Shown here piece after piece: positions 1-13,113 of a stretch of DNA of 64,000 nucleotides. The stretch is from contig BCKK01000002.1 of the NCBI GenBank assembly GCA_001600615.1, positions 2,820,809 through 2,884,808 of the forward strand. Direction: 5' to 3'. This stretch comes from Dioszegia crocea (Eukaryota > Basidiomycota > Tremellomycetes > Tremellales > Bulleribasidiaceae). Made by a program: the position numbers and the translations under genes. Position 1 is the first letter of the stretch, and the number at the start of each line of letters is the position of its first letter. Below the pieces are notes generated by a model, which ran no database searches, was not told the origin of the DNA, and was given only the letters and a program-made list of their open reading frames with translations.

Positions 1-3000
1 CACGCACATACGGTACTGAGCCGATGAGCGATAATCAGCATTTGCGTATCGGCCAAGTCTGTCTTGAGAACGTTTTGTATTGTCTGATCTGTGGCGTGGT
101 CAAGATTTGCGGTAGATTCATCCATTATAAGGAGCGCAGAGTTTTGCAGTTTCAGTATACCGCGAGCGAGGGCCAAAAGCTGCCTCTGCCCTTGACCTTT
201 TTGAGTCAGGTTTATAGTCTTCTATCTTTATAGTTAGATCTCAAGCGGAAACTCACTGAAATTCCTCCCGCCAGCCGCGACGGTATCGTCAAGACTCCTA
301 ATCGCAACCCTTCCCCCTGCATCCTGCTCTACTCTAGTTGACTCGACAGCGGTATGCAAGTGAACCCCTGCGGTCACCTTGTCTGCCGATAGTCCGGGAG
401 CCACATCTACCGGTGGGAAATCGGGTCTGCCATGTATTGGTGTTTCGCATGCCGCTTCGCTTGCCAGACCGCATCGCTGCAGAGCATCCCATATTTCTGC
501 TTCATCGTGCTCAGAGCAGGGATCGAGATTATCGCGAATGGTTCCGGAGAAAAGTTGAGCGTCTGGCTGGATCAGCTAATCCCATGTGCAAACAGCGGCT
601 TCACTGACCTTGGGGCAAGATGGTCAATCGAGAACGCAAAGTCGCAAGACTGAGATCTCCGATGTTTAGGCCATCAATGACAATTGACCCTGAGATCGGG
701 TACAAGAACCGCAAGAATGACAAAGCGAGGGCTGGTACTTCAGCCACTTGTAAATGATAGCAGTGGTTTACTCACAGCTCTTCCCACTGCCGGTCCGACC
801 GCAAATCCCAATCTTTTCCCTCGGTCCAATCTCAAAACTGACGTCCCGTAGGACCGGTGCGAGATGCGGTGCGTATCCGGCATAAAGATTGGACACGATC
901 ACACGGCCACTCCGGCTCGGCCAATGCGCAGGAGGTTTAACTCCAGCCTTACCCTCCTCCTCTTCAACAGCAAGACTCATATCTCGTCATGTCAGCTTCG
1001 TGAAAACTGGTTGGCAGGCCAACTCACATTCGCCCACTCGCTCTACACTGTTCATAATCATCTCCGTAGCGGCGTACAGTCTCACTATCCAGAGTACGTA
1101 GTCTGTGAATGATACTGAGCAGCAATCAGCAAGAGTTACTGTCAGTCTCAAGACTGACTCACAAGCATAAGTGAGAGTCAATCCAACCGCTGCAGCATCC
1201 ATGCCAGGGGAGTGTAATGCAAAGACAGCAGCAAATGCGGTAACGAATGAGCCGAGGCAACTCGAATAGATGTTGAGGGTCCTGTTACATTGCCAGAGAT
1301 ACCAATAACACCGACTGACGTTTCAGTATGTCTGGTGAGGGGTGAGAGTTGTAGACTTACGAGTTTTGATCCAATTCTCGGAATAACTTCGCAATGAATC
1401 TCGCGCTGTCGCCGTACGATCTGACCGTGGACGCTCCGACCAATACTTCGGAGAGAATGACGAAAATCGGCGAGCGAGTGACACTCTGTAGCGTGTCAGC
1501 AGAGAGACTCTGAGGATCATTGATGGAGGCAGCACCCACATCATATCGTTTGAGCTCTCGACTTGTAGTGACGTATAGTGTAGATACAAGATAGTAGAGC
1601 GCGACGATGACGGATAGAGCAATTGCAAATTCTGGAAAGTGTTAGCTCGACCTCACATCAAAGCAGATCAAGGACGCACCAGGCGTTGACCATAGTATGA
1701 TGGCTAAAATCGAAACTACCGATAAGATGCAATTAACACACCATAAGAAGACTGTGAAGTCAGCGTCCTTTCCCCTACATCAGCTAGCCTGTTCACTCAC
1801 TTTCGCCAGCTTCCGTATCAATCACAAGTATATCCTTGCTCAGCCTATTCATAATACGTCCCATAGGAGTGGTATCGAAGAATCTAGAGGATCAGTTTTA
1901 AATTGGGCCAAGTCACTCATACATAACCACTGACCTCAAATTAGCCCCCAGTATCCTCTGCAATAAACACTCGTATAGCCTCCTGCTCGCCCTGAGACTT
2001 CCGAAGAAGTTGATACCCACGCGACCAGCGATGGAGAGTATATATGCCGCAGACAGCGCAACATATACCCCCAGATAGAATTGCGTCGAGCGACCAGTGC
2101 TCCCAACCTCCCTCAATAGTGCGGGAGACGAGATTCTGGGTAGACTATCTGCAGTGTCGGCATTGGCCCATACCCGGATCCAAGCGTTTGTCGCTACCTG
2201 CAAGACCTGCGAGAGGAGCAGAGCCACTAGCAGGAAGGCCCAAAAGGAAGATCTGCCCATGGCTTTCCAGTAGAGGGTGTAGATCGACAAGTCGACCGCG
2301 CCAGATGCCTGTGATTCGCCCTTGTCGGGTTTGATCTCGGTTCGACTTGTCGCTACTGAGGCAGTTTCGGTCTCTCGAGCTTTTACAACAGAGACGGCAT
2401 CATGCTTGTCAGCACCTTCCCTCCTGAGCCCTTTCCCTGACGCAAGATTGTTCACGCCAGTGCTGGGGCTCGGCATTCCGGCAGTCTCCTCCTTGACCTC
2501 CCGTGCGATATCCCGTGCCGATGTGGACGTCTCCCTGGCTTCATCTCCTACTCCTGCAGCCAGTAGTCCAGTCGGTCCCGAAGCTACTACGCGCCCGTTT
2601 CCGAGCATCACCATAAACGCTGCCGCTGGAGACATAAGCGACACCGCATGCGTGACCATGATGACCGTTCGCTTCGCCATAAGCGGTCCTTGAAAGACGT
2701 GATCGAGGAGATGGTGAGCGGTCTGGGTGTCGACTGCGGCGAGGACATCGTCGAGGATGACGGTCTTTGCTGACGAGTAGACCGCGCGGGCGAGTGCGAT
2801 CCGCGCTTTTTGTCCCCCTGAACAGGTTGTCCCTTTCTCCCCCACCTCTGTTTCGTCGCCGAGATCGAACGCAGCTAGATCCCGCCCGAGTGCACAAGCT
2901 TCTACGACAGCAACGTAACGCTCCCTGTCGAAGGCTGCGCCAAAGACAATGTTTTCCTTAATGGACGCTCCCAGGAGCCAAGGCGTCTGTGAGCAATAAG

Positions 3001-5387
3001 CGACGGTATCGGTCAAACCGGTATCGGAATCTTTGGGACAGACATTGCGGTTGGCATGGTCATCTGGCATGAAAATCTTGCCCGAGACGAGATTGGTCTC
3101 GCCGAGCAAGGATGTGATAAGGGTTGATTTTCCGCTTCCGACCGGACCGACGACGATGCTAAGGCGCGAAACAGGGAAGGACAGATTGAGGGGACCGAGC
3201 TCGAATGAGCTTTCCGAGTGGCCATGCCTTAAGATAGCATGGGAGAAACCGAGATCAGGGTCGCCCGGCGCCGGCTGGGAGAGCTGCTGATATTTTAGCG
3301 TCTCGGGTTCGTCCAGGTATGCCTGGATACGGATGCACGATGTGTACGCTTGCAGCAATCGGGTGCTAGTGTCCTGCAAGAGATCAAGGGGAGCCTTGAG
3401 CATGTTGAAGAGGATGAGACTCGCGAATGCCCGGTCGGGTGTGAGGGGATGATGCAGAAGCACAGTGTGGACTGCGAAGGCAGAAACGGTGACGACGACG
3501 GGTGTACCCCAGACGATCGCCTGGAGTAGAATGGCGATAGCGAAGCGACGGGCCAAGATCGCAAGCTCCTTGTTCCGGGTGGCCATCATCTTCTCGAAAA
3601 ATCTCCCCTCCCAAGCGTTGAACTTGATCAGCCTGATGTAGGTGATGACTTCAGTGACCATCTCCAGGCGGACATCAGTCGCGCCCATGAAAGTCCGCTG
3701 AATCTGACTGTATCTCCGCCCCACGAAGGCACCGAGGGGCATCAAGATGAGAAGGACGGCAACGCCCGCAAAGGATGCGTAGCCGAGAGTGGAATAGAGG
3801 AGTGAGATGTTGATAAGGATGGCTACTGAACATCCTGCGAGGTGCTGGACATGCGCACAGATCTCGGAGACATAGATGGCATCGTTCGATGCTAGGTTGT
3901 TGATCCGACCGTCCGAGGAAGTGGCCGATTTTGGGTCACTTCGGGAGGCCGTTGTGGCGTCATCGCGTCTGCGCAGTGTCTTCGTGAATAGTTCGGCAAG
4001 AACGATGGCTCGGACTCGGATACAGAGTCTTCTGCCAAGGTATAGGGATTGGCCGAGGAAGATCACGCATGCGCATTGACCAGCAACCATCATCCCGATA
4101 TAGAGATACGCCGCATTCGGCGGTGAATCGTGACTTTCGCGCTCGTTAACGATTTCGAGTAAGAGGCGAAGACCAAGGGGGGGTAGGTATTGAAAGAAGA
4201 CAGACAGAATGCTCCAGAACTAATCTCGTGTCAGATGTGACCTTGCATAGGACTTACGCACACATTGAGCAGCAATCTCAGGCATGAAGAAGCGCCAGAG
4301 ATTCCATCCCAGATTCCTCTCCCTCTCTGATCCCAAGTGCTGTTTCGCCCACCTGACATCGTGGCGTGCCTGGTCGGCTCTGAAAGAGGCCAGAGCAGCG
4401 GCAGAAGCATCATCCTCTCGTATGGATGGGATGTCGATCAATTGTATGGGTGAACGATAGTGCCGGATCAGGAAGGGAAGCATGAAGCTGTAGGTCGCTC
4501 GCGAAAAGGCAGCTATCGGTCAGCGACATCACCAAAGTGGAATAATCGACTGACAGAGTGATTTCTCAAGATGAGCAGGGGGCTCGGCGCCATGACCTCT
4601 CCCACCTCGACCGCCTTGGGAGGTACCTCCCGAAAGAAGACCACCCAAAAGCTGAGTGTACGGGAGACTCATAAGCATCGTCCAATACGCCAACTCCACC
4701 AAGGGCGGCAAGATGATGGAGGTTGCTGGCGCGGGGGTCCGCAGAACATAGCTTCGGAGTTTGATAATTTGCGACAGAAGGTGCACTGAAAGGACTGGCG
4801 CGATAGGCGGTCGAGAAAGAAGCGATAGCGACAAAATGTAGACCTTAAGGATCAGCACATTGCCTGAATCTCTTGGAGACACGTACAGGAAAGACTAGTG
4901 TCTTCAGATCGCCGTGAGAGTAGCAGCCACCTAGCTCCGTGCCGAGCCAGAGAAGGCTACCCAGCAGACCTCCAACCCACTTCGCTTTCCTATGTCCTCT
5001 CGCCAATTCCGTCTCCTCGGAATTGAAGCCATTGACCACTTTGGCCGCCTGTAGCCCTGTAAACTTCGGGACCGTATTGTCGTCTGAAGGCATAGATCGC
5101 AGATTCGCAGCCAGTGCGGATAAGATAGTGTCTGACTCCAGGCGCCTCAGCCTCAACTCTCCAACGGGAGATGTCAGGCGGGTCGGCGAGACCAGCACTG
5201 GTCGCGACGATTGGGAGACATTTCGGCTTATCAGTAGGATTATAAGCGAAAGAGGGATGAGGAGCAGATCGATATTGGCGATATAGCTTTGTGTCAGTAC
5301 GAGCAGATCGCCAACTTACTGCTCTAGAAAGCAAGGCGTAAAATCGCCGTCATTCCAGATCACTTCACACTTCGTCCATCCCATCAT
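1..5387 (-). CDS. ABCC/MRP-type ABC transporter, copy 1 (3' end beyond the window)
   Basis: Full ABC exporter of the multidrug-resistance-protein (ABCC) type, expected in the plasma or vacuolar membrane, using ATP to move amphipathic or conjugated compounds; the substrate is unknown. The start chosen is the first of two adjacent ATGs, giving MMGWTKCEVIWNDGDFTPCF, followed by a TMD0-like hydrophobic N-terminus. A long uninterrupted exon (about 1913-4093) holds the first core membrane domain and NBD1: Walker A GPVGSGKST, signature CSGGQKARIALARA, Walker B VILDDVLAAVD. The second membrane domain follows, then NBD2 with Walker A GRTGSGKS split by an intron near 780, signature NFSQGQRQ formed across an intron near 200-255, and Walker B LLIMDESTANLD. 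The gene has many short introns. The reading ends at the window edge just after the H-loop (AHRLS). It is the tandem paralogue of the next gene. Family call is certain; substrate class is inference. Confidence 0.93.
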
Positions 5388-5782
5388 GCCTGCACTTCAG
5401 GCACCCTGTCGTTGCCCTAGCACGGTGACTCGGGGCCGTAGGCGCCTGTGCCTTCAGCGTCAACAAGCGGAAGGACGTAGGCAGACACCAGTTGATGGAG
5501 ATGTATTGAAGTCAGAAGCAGCTCAGGAAAGTGGCCGTCGTTTCATCCGATCGGAGATTTGACCGCAGGTTTGATGAAGGCCAAACTCGACCAAGCCCCG
5601 AACTTCGACTTTAGAGGTACCGTGGCCTGGCCTCTAGGCCTCCCACCAGCGAGTGATCATAGTTGTGCCTAGATGAGAGCGGAGCCATGTACAGACAAGC
5701 AAGGCATGTTCAACATGCATCTGTGATAGGTATTCCCGTTCCACCGACATCTATTTCTATTCTACTATGATCCTTCAAATTT
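5388..5782. other. Intergenic gap between the two ABC transporter genes
   Basis: This stretch is the promoter side of ABC copy 1 and the 3' side of ABC copy 2, both read leftward. No coding exon, RNA gene or repeat is visible to me. Confidence 0.6.
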
Positions 5783-8700
5783 TCATGCAGCCCGCGCTCT
5801 TCCTTCATGTACACTTCGAGCGAGCTGCCATATATCAGCTCGGAAGTTCGCAGTATCTTTGAGCATAATATTTGAGCTTACCTCGATAAGCGTGTTCTCT
5901 TCCCCACTCTGCTTGACAAGCTCTCTGAAGGGCCCATTTGCCTGGATGAGGTCCCACGGTGTCCCGAATTCAACAACCTTGCCGTGGTCCAGTACAAGAA
6001 TTCTACTCCAGTCAGACGCGCCCTACGACCCGGAATGGTGGACTCACTTATCCAAACCGCAAACAGTCATCAGCCGATGGGCAATGACCAACATCTGAGT
6101 ATCGGCCAGTCCGGTCCGCAGCACATTCTGGATCGTCTGATCAGTAGCGTGGTCGAGGTTGGCAGTCGACTCATCCATGATGAGGAAGGATGAATGTTGT
6201 AGTTTGAGCAATCCCCGAGCGAGAGCGAGCAGCTGTCGTTGTCCCTGACCTAATTGTATCAGCTCTGCTAAGACAGCGCAAAGCGGGACCTACTGAAGTT
6301 CTTCCCACCTACAGCAACCTTCTCTTCCAGACTCTTTATGGCGACTCGCTCTCCGACCTCGCCATCCTCACTTGCTGTGTCGTCCGCAGCTTCCACCGTG
6401 CTCTTCACCAAGCTCTTTCCCACTGCCATTCTGAGATCCACCTCCTTGGCCGCCTTTGCCGTAGCTGGAAGATCCACCTTTGACCCGGTCCGACTCCCCT
6501 GTCTCGTCGGTCCTCGTGAGTTGTTGCCTGACAATCCGCATTTCTGAAGAGCATCCCAAATCTCCGCATCTTCGTGCTCTGAGAAGGGATCGAGGTTATC
6601 GCGGATCGTTCCGGAGAAAAGCTGGGCTTCTGCACGGAATCAGCTGAAGCCACAAAGAGACCAACGACGAACCAACCTTGAGGCAGAATCGTCAAGCGGG
6701 AACGCAAAGCTGCGAGACTAAGATCTTTGATGTTCAATCCATCAATGACAATCGAGCCGGATTCCTGGTGCAAGAACCGGAAGAACGACAGAGCGAGAGC
6801 TGTGGTGTGAGAATAGTCTTCACTTCGAGGTGAGCTACGCACTGCTCTTCCCACTTCCCGTCCGACCGCAGATTCCAATCTTCTCTCTTGGCCCAATCTC
6901 AAAGCTGACGTCTCGGAGGACAGGGTCGAGCTGAGGCGCATATTTGCAGGTCAGATTCGACACCACAACACTGCCGTCTCGAGTAGGCCAGTATGCTGGG
7001 GGCTCGATTCCTGCCTTGTTCTTCTCTTCTTCGACCTCGAGATCCAGGTCTGGATGGATCAGCGCAGGTCGAGAAGCCACTCGGCAAGACTCACATTCGC
7101 CCACCCGCTCCACGCTGTTCATGGTCATTTCTGCAGCCGCGTACATGCGCACGATCCAGAGTACGTAGTCGGTGAATGACACTGCAAAATGTTAGCTTGA
7201 TCGCTATCATTGATGTTGACTCACAAGCATAAGTAAGGGTCAATCCGATCGCGCCCGCATCCATACCCGGGGATCGCAAGGCGAAGACTGCTGCGAAAAC
7301 GGTGACGAAGGAACCAACAAAGTTGGAAAAGTTGTTGAGGACTCGGTTACACTGCCAGAGATACCAAAAGCAGCGGCTGGTGGATTAGCTTCTGAAATCA
7401 CAAAGACACTCTGCTCAACTTACGAATTCTGGTCCAGCTCATGGAAGAGTTTCCGCATGAATCGGGCGCTGTCGCCGTATGACCTGATCGTCGACATGCC
7501 AACCAAAACCTCGGAAAAGCTGATGAAGATAGGAGATCGTGTAACGCTCTGATCGATTTAGCACGGAACTTTGTAAAGATGGAAAGACTCACATCGAATC
7601 GCTTGATCTCTCGGCTGGTTGTGACATATATTATTCCCACGATCCAGTATAGGCCAATGATGAACACCAGGGCGAATGCGAAGACTGGGCGTTAGCAGGT
7701 CTCAAGCTGAAAGGGACGGAAGAACGTACCAGGAGTTGACCATAGAATGACCGCCAATACTGAAAGAACCGAAAGTATGGAATTGATGCAGTACATCAGG
7801 ACTGTACGATCAGCGCCATTAGTCGATTCTTGACGTACTTTCTCCTGCTTCCGTATCGATCGAATACATATCCTTACTCAGTCTGTTGGTAATGCGCCCT
7901 GACGGTGTGGCGTCGAAGAACCTGTCTGGTGAGCTCCAGACCGAGTAATTTACTGACCTCATCTTGGCCCCCAGAATTCTCTTCAGCAACCGATCGTAAA
8001 GACTCCTACTGGCCCTCAGACTGCCAAAGTAGTTGATGCCAACCCGCGCGGCGATAGCGAACAGGTACGCTGCAGATAAAGCGACGTAGATGCCCAAGTA
8101 GAACTGTGTCGAATGACCCTTACTACCGAGCTCCCTCAATCCTTCTGAAGACAGCACCTTGGATCGTCGATCTGACGGATTGGCGTTCGCCCAATCCTTG
8201 ATCCAGGCGTTGGTGGCGATCTGCAGTACCTGCGCCAAGAGTAGCGCTACGACGAGGATCAACCAGAAGGGGATCGTCCCCATCGACTTCCAATAGAGGG
8301 TGTATGTAGACAAGCCAACTGCGCCAGACGCTTGCGACTCGCTCTCCACCAGCTTCTTTTTTGATCGCTCGGAGGTGGTAAGCGCAAGGACTGGGTCGTT
8401 GGCTTTGACTGCAGAAACGGCTTTTTGGGTATCGAGAGCATCTCCCTCAACTCCGTCGAGCTGATCCTCGATCAGATCGTGCTCGCCTATCCCGGCGTCC
8501 TTTTCATCCGTTGTCGCGTCCGTATTCGACTCGGATGGCTCGGCGATAACTGTCGAGGCAGAGCTGTTCTGAGCTTCCATCTCCTCGGTCATTTCCAGCG
8601 CTCCATCCGCCAGAAGCTTGGCAGGTGGGCCTGAAGCAGATACCCGACCGTCCTCGAGCATCACCACGAATGCCGCAGCAGGCGCCACGAGAGATACGGC

Positions 8701-11446
8701 ATGCGTAACCATAATGACGGTACGGCCAGACATGAGACTGCCCTGGAGGACGTGATTGTAGAGATGACGGGCGGTCTGAGCGTCGACGGCCGAAAGCACG
8801 TCATCAAGGATGACCGTTTTGGCTGATGAATATACCGCCCGAGCCAGGGCGATTCGCGCCTTCTGCCCACCCGAACATGTCGTCCCTTTCTCCCCCACCT
8901 CAGTCTCGTCTCCCAATTCGAAGATCTCGAGATCCCGCTCCAGCGCACATGCGCTGATGACCGCATCATAACGCCTTTTCTCAAAGGTCGTGCCAAAGAT
9001 GATGTTCTCCCTGATAGAAGCTCCGACGAGCCAAGGGGTTTGCGAACAATAAGCGACAGTGTCGGTGAGACCCGTCTTGGGATCTCTAGGGCAAATGTCC
9101 CGATTTGCCCGATCATCAGGCATGAAGATTTGCCCAGATACAAGGTTGGTTTCGCCAAGGAGGGAGTTGATCAGAGTTGTCTTTCCGCAACCGACCGGTC
9201 CGACGATGATGCTGAGACTGGATGCGGGGAAGGAAAGATTGAGGGGTCCGAGTTCGAATGTGGATTCCGACTTGGCGTCACTGGTTTCGTAACCCAGCAC
9301 CGCATTGGAAAAGCCGACTTCAGGGTCGCCTGGTCCGGGTCGGGAGAGTTGCTGATATTTCAGCGTGTCAGGCTCGTTGAGGTATGCCTGGATTCGGGTA
9401 CACGAGGTGTAGGCTTGGAGCAGGCGCGTGCTGGTGTCCTGAAGCAGAGCGAGGGGGTCTCGGAGCATGTTGAAGAGGATCAGACTGGCGAATGCCCGGT
9501 CGGCAGTCAGGGGTTGATGCAGCACCAAGGAGTGGACTGCGAACGCAGTGGCGGTAACGATGACTGGAGTCCCCCAGACCAGCACCTGGAACAAGACGGC
9601 AATGGCGAAACGCCGCGCCAGAACTGCCAACTCCTTGTTCCGAGTGATCATCATTCTGTCGTAGAACTTTCCCTCCCAGGCATTGAATTTGATCAATTTG
9701 ATATGGCTGATGACCTCGGTGACTGTTTCCAGACGGACATCCGTGGCGCCCATGAATGTCCGCTGGATCTCACTGTAAAGCCGCCCAACGTACCCGCCAA
9801 TTGGGAGGAAGATGAGGAGGACGGCGATACCTGCGAAGGCGGCATATCCCAAGGTGTCGTAGAGGAGGAAGCCGTTGAGGAGGATGGCAAATGGGCACCC
9901 GGCAAGATGCTGGATGTATGCGCAGATCTCCGAGATGTTAAAGGCGTCATTCGATACGAGGTTGGCTATTCGGCCGTCCGTAGATGCGGCATCCTTATCG
10001 CCAGACTTGACCGATCCGGCTGTATCGCGCCGTCGTAGCGCCTTTGTGAAGACTTCAGCGATGATGAGGGCTCGGATGCGGATACACAGTCTCCGTCCTA
10101 GATAGAGGGATTGACCAAAGACGATGACGCCTAGACACTGGCCTGCAACCATCATCCCGATGTAGAGATAGGCAATGTGGGAGGGGGTGTCGGATGTGTC
10201 TCGCTCGCTGACGAATTTGAGCAAAAGGCGTAGACCGGTTGGAGGGAGGTATTGCAGGCAGATAAACATGACGCTCCAGAGCTGACATCAGCCATGGCCA
10301 TAAGGATACTTACGCATTGAGCTGCGATCTCGGGAAGGAAGAAGCGGAACAGATTCCATCCTAAATCCCTTCTTCTCTCTTCGCCCAGGTGCTTTTGCGC
10401 CCATTTTACATCATGCCACGCTTGGTTCGCCCGGAAAGACGCCAGAGCCGCGACGGCCGAGTCATCCTCGCGTATCGCTGGGATATCGGTGAGTTTGATT
10501 GCGGTACGATAATGGTGGACAAGGAAAGGGAGCATGAATGTGTAGGTCGCTCTGGAGAAGGCGGCTATGCTATCAGCGGGCGCTCTGGGCGAGACTCTCG
10601 CACTCACAAGTCGGCTCTTCGAGGTGAGCAGGGAGCTGTTTGCCATAGCTACCGAGGCTTCCTCCGCCTTGTGACTTTCCGCCTGACAATAGGCCTTCCA
10701 GGGGTTGGGCGTAGGGCAGGCTCATGAGCGTCGTCCAGTAGACCACTTCTACCATAGGCGGCAGAATTGCCGAGACGGAAGGGCTAGATGTTCGGAGAAC
10801 GTAGCTTCGCAGACTGAGTAGGGTGGGTACAAGATGGGCAAGAAGGACAGGTGCAAGCGGTGGACGATGCAGTAGCGACAGCAGCGAGATGTAAATCTGA
10901 CAAATTAGCTCGATATCATGAATTGCAAAACCGGCTTACAGGAAAAGCAATCTTTGTCCATTTCCCATGGATGCTACAGTCCCATACAGTAGTGCCCAAC
11001 CATATCAAAGCTCCAACCACGCCCACCATCCATTTCGTTCTTCTCCATCGCCGTACCTCGCCAGTCTCGTCTTTGATAAACTCATCGATAACTTCTGCTC
11101 CAATCTCTCCATTCAATTTGGTTTCCGATTCACCATCGAGGTCAGGAGGCAGTAGATTCGCTGCCAACGCAGAAAGGATCGTATCGGATTCGAGGCTGAT
11201 CAAATTGAGATCTCCTATAGGAGAAGTAAGGCTCGATGGCGAGAGGGGTGTGGGCCGTGTAGAGCGAGTGGAGTAACGATGTGTGAGGATTAAAAGTAGT
11301 GAGAGGGGAATGAGGACGAAGGATACGTTAGATAGGTAGCTACGAGTCAGCTTGCAGGCTGCTGATACTCACTGTTTCTGGAAGCACGGAGTAAAGTCGG
11401 CACCATCCCAGACCCTGTCGCACTTCCAGCTCGAAGAGTCCGCCAT
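5783..11446 (-). CDS. ABCC/MRP-type ABC transporter, copy 2 (complete)
   Basis: Complete paralogue of the gene downstream, roughly 1,500 residues. The start is the ATG giving MADSSSWKCDRVWDGADFTPCF, a TMD0-type N-terminus. The core exon (about 7970-10269) carries membrane domain 1 and NBD1 (Walker A GPVGCGKTTL, signature CSGGQKARIALARA, Walker B VILDDVLSAVD), then a charged linker rich in Glu/Asp/Thr. NBD2 shows Walker A GRTGSGKS, with an intron after the lysine-serine, signature NFSQGQRQLLALARG across another intron, and Walker B SFLIMDESTANLD. The last exon adds a short tail ending ARSVHEGRARAA before TGA at 5783-5785; it is reached by an intron with donor GTAAGC and branch motif CTGAT. NBD intron positions match copy 1, so the pair arose by tandem duplication. 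Localisation (plasma membrane or vacuole) and substrate cannot be read from the sequence. Confidence 0.94.
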
Positions 11447-11981
11447 TATGGCGGATCTTGGCTGCCGTGGATTCCAATAGGAAGACCTCTTCAGCAGCCG
11501 AGTGGTACGGGCTGCTTTGTATATGCAAAGGTGTCAATATAGGCAAGACGATACCCAGGTTCTACCCATGCGGGTTACGACGAAATATTCCCTTCGGAGA
11601 TGGCCGACCCTACACTTTCGGCCGACTTTTGGACGCGTCTTGGCGCGATTTGCAGATGGAACAGTGATGCTCACGGGGGCTAATACGGGGGCCAGATCAG
11701 AGACTTGCACACACCCGTTCCCCTCTCCTGGATTTCACGCTGTGGTAAGCGGTTAGAAGGAGGAGAAATGGCATGGGAGGAGGTACGGTCACGTGAGGAT
11801 CCGAAACAGCGGAATATTCATGGAATTTGTTAATTTGATTAATCCCGGCCTGTCTCGCCTGACTTACCCAGCGAGAGTTCACGGAAAGTACTCAGTCTCA
11901 CGCATGTGCCTCTCGTCGAGACGACTCATCTTAGACTAATCCGATAGCAACACCCTGAATTGGGCCCAGGATAGTGTCAGA
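11447..11981. other. Divergent intergenic region (ABC copy 2 / RWD gene)
   Basis: A 535-bp head-to-head promoter region. It holds an 8-bp palindromic E-box (listed separately). No convincing exon is seen. Confidence 0.55.
11789..11796. promoter_or_regulatory. Palindromic E-box TCACGTGA
   Basis: The sequence TCACGTGA is a perfect 8-bp palindrome with a CACGTG core, the site type bound by fungal bHLH factors (Cbf1, Pho4 and sterol-regulator families). It lies between the divergent ABC transporter and RWD genes. A 6-bp core recurs by chance, so function is only inferred from position. A second CACGTG lies at 14109-14114, upstream of the unknown membrane gene. Confidence 0.35.
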
Positions 11982-13075
11982 ATGTCCGGTGAGATAACTT
12001 TCAGCTTGACGCGACAGCAGGCCTACGGTGCTAAAATTCACAGACCATCAAGCAATACTCGAGGAGGAATTCGAGGTGCGCTCTCATCGTCAAGACACCA
12101 CAAGGTATACTAATCATCGTTCTAGGTGCTCGAGTCAATCTTTCCCGATGAGTTAGAGAGTGAATTCAGCCTCTTTATGTAATGTTCGCGGCTGACTCCA
12201 TAGAGCTCGAAGAGGACTCCCTGAGAATACGAATTGAGCCAGAAGAGCCCTCTGCATCGCATCCAAGTATGTCAAATAGTTCGGGGACATTGTATGTCAC
12301 TAACGTGCGCAGTATCTCTATACCTCACATTTACCTATCCTCCAGACTACCCAGATGTCATTCCGGACTTAGCTCTAGAACCGGTGGATGAGGATTCTGG
12401 AGAATTGGACGATGAGGAGGAAGAGAGTGTATTGGAGCAGCTACGGACAATTGTGCGTTGCCGCTGAGAGGGGCATGGACTAGTGCTGATCTTTAGGCGG
12501 AAGAGAGCTTGGGAATGGCGATGAGTTTCACAGTCGCATCCGCTGCTAGAGAGATATTAGGCACAGTGATTGGTGAGAGATGGAAGAAGGAGAGGGCCGA
12601 GGAGGACAGGAAGGCGGCCGAGTACGAGGAGGTGAGCTGGATTGCGCCGGCAGTCGGAGTTTGGGCTGATGTTGCAGATGGAAGCAAAGCGGACAAGAGG
12701 GACCCCGTTGACACCGGCGACTTTCAATGACTGGCGTAAGACTTTCATTGCGGCGCTGAAAGCGAAGCGGGAGAGGGAGGAGGACGAGAGGGTCCGGTCC
12801 TTACCACCTAAAGAGAAGGAAGAGTGGAAGCGGCGGAGGGATCGACTGAGTGGTGAGTTTGCGCAAAGACATATGTTGATTGATCAGGACGGCAATTATT
12901 TGAGCAATCGAAAGCTCTCGCTACATCAGACGAAGCGCTGTACGAGGAAGGCGCAGCAGCGGTCGATTTCAGCCAATACTCTCGTGAACAGCGAGAGGCG
13001 GAGCGGAGAAGGGAGGAGGAAGAAGAGGAGAATCGGAGAAAGGGTCTGATGGCGGATGACAGTGATAACGAATAG
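11982..13075 (+). CDS. RWD-domain protein, Gir2/RWDD1 (DFRP2)-like
   Basis: Eight exons joined by seven short introns give about 240 residues. The N-terminus reads MSDHQAILEEEFEVLESIFP, the classic start of an RWD domain, continuing through SLYLTFTYPPDYPDVIPDL. The C-terminal half is charged and coiled-coil-like and holds the family block EAKRTRGTPLTPATFNDWR, ending in acidic MADDSDNE. In yeast and animals Gir2/RWDD1 binds and stabilises the Rbg2/DRG2 GTPase and contacts Gcn1 through the RWD domain, linking it to translation and the amino-acid starvation response. Here that role is inferred from homology. Exon 1 is only 7 nt (ATGTCCG), which makes the start easy to miss, but the spliced frame is open throughout. 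It is transcribed away from the ABC gene and converges with the thioesterase 38 bp downstream. Confidence 0.9.
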
Positions 13076-13113
13076 ATAGGGAGGATTGGACCGCGTCATA
13101 GATTGTAGGTATA

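Noticed and set aside
9040..10038. A 332-codon open frame on the plus strand
   Set aside because: It is antisense to the well-supported membrane and NBD1 region of ABC copy 2 and has no recognisable domain.
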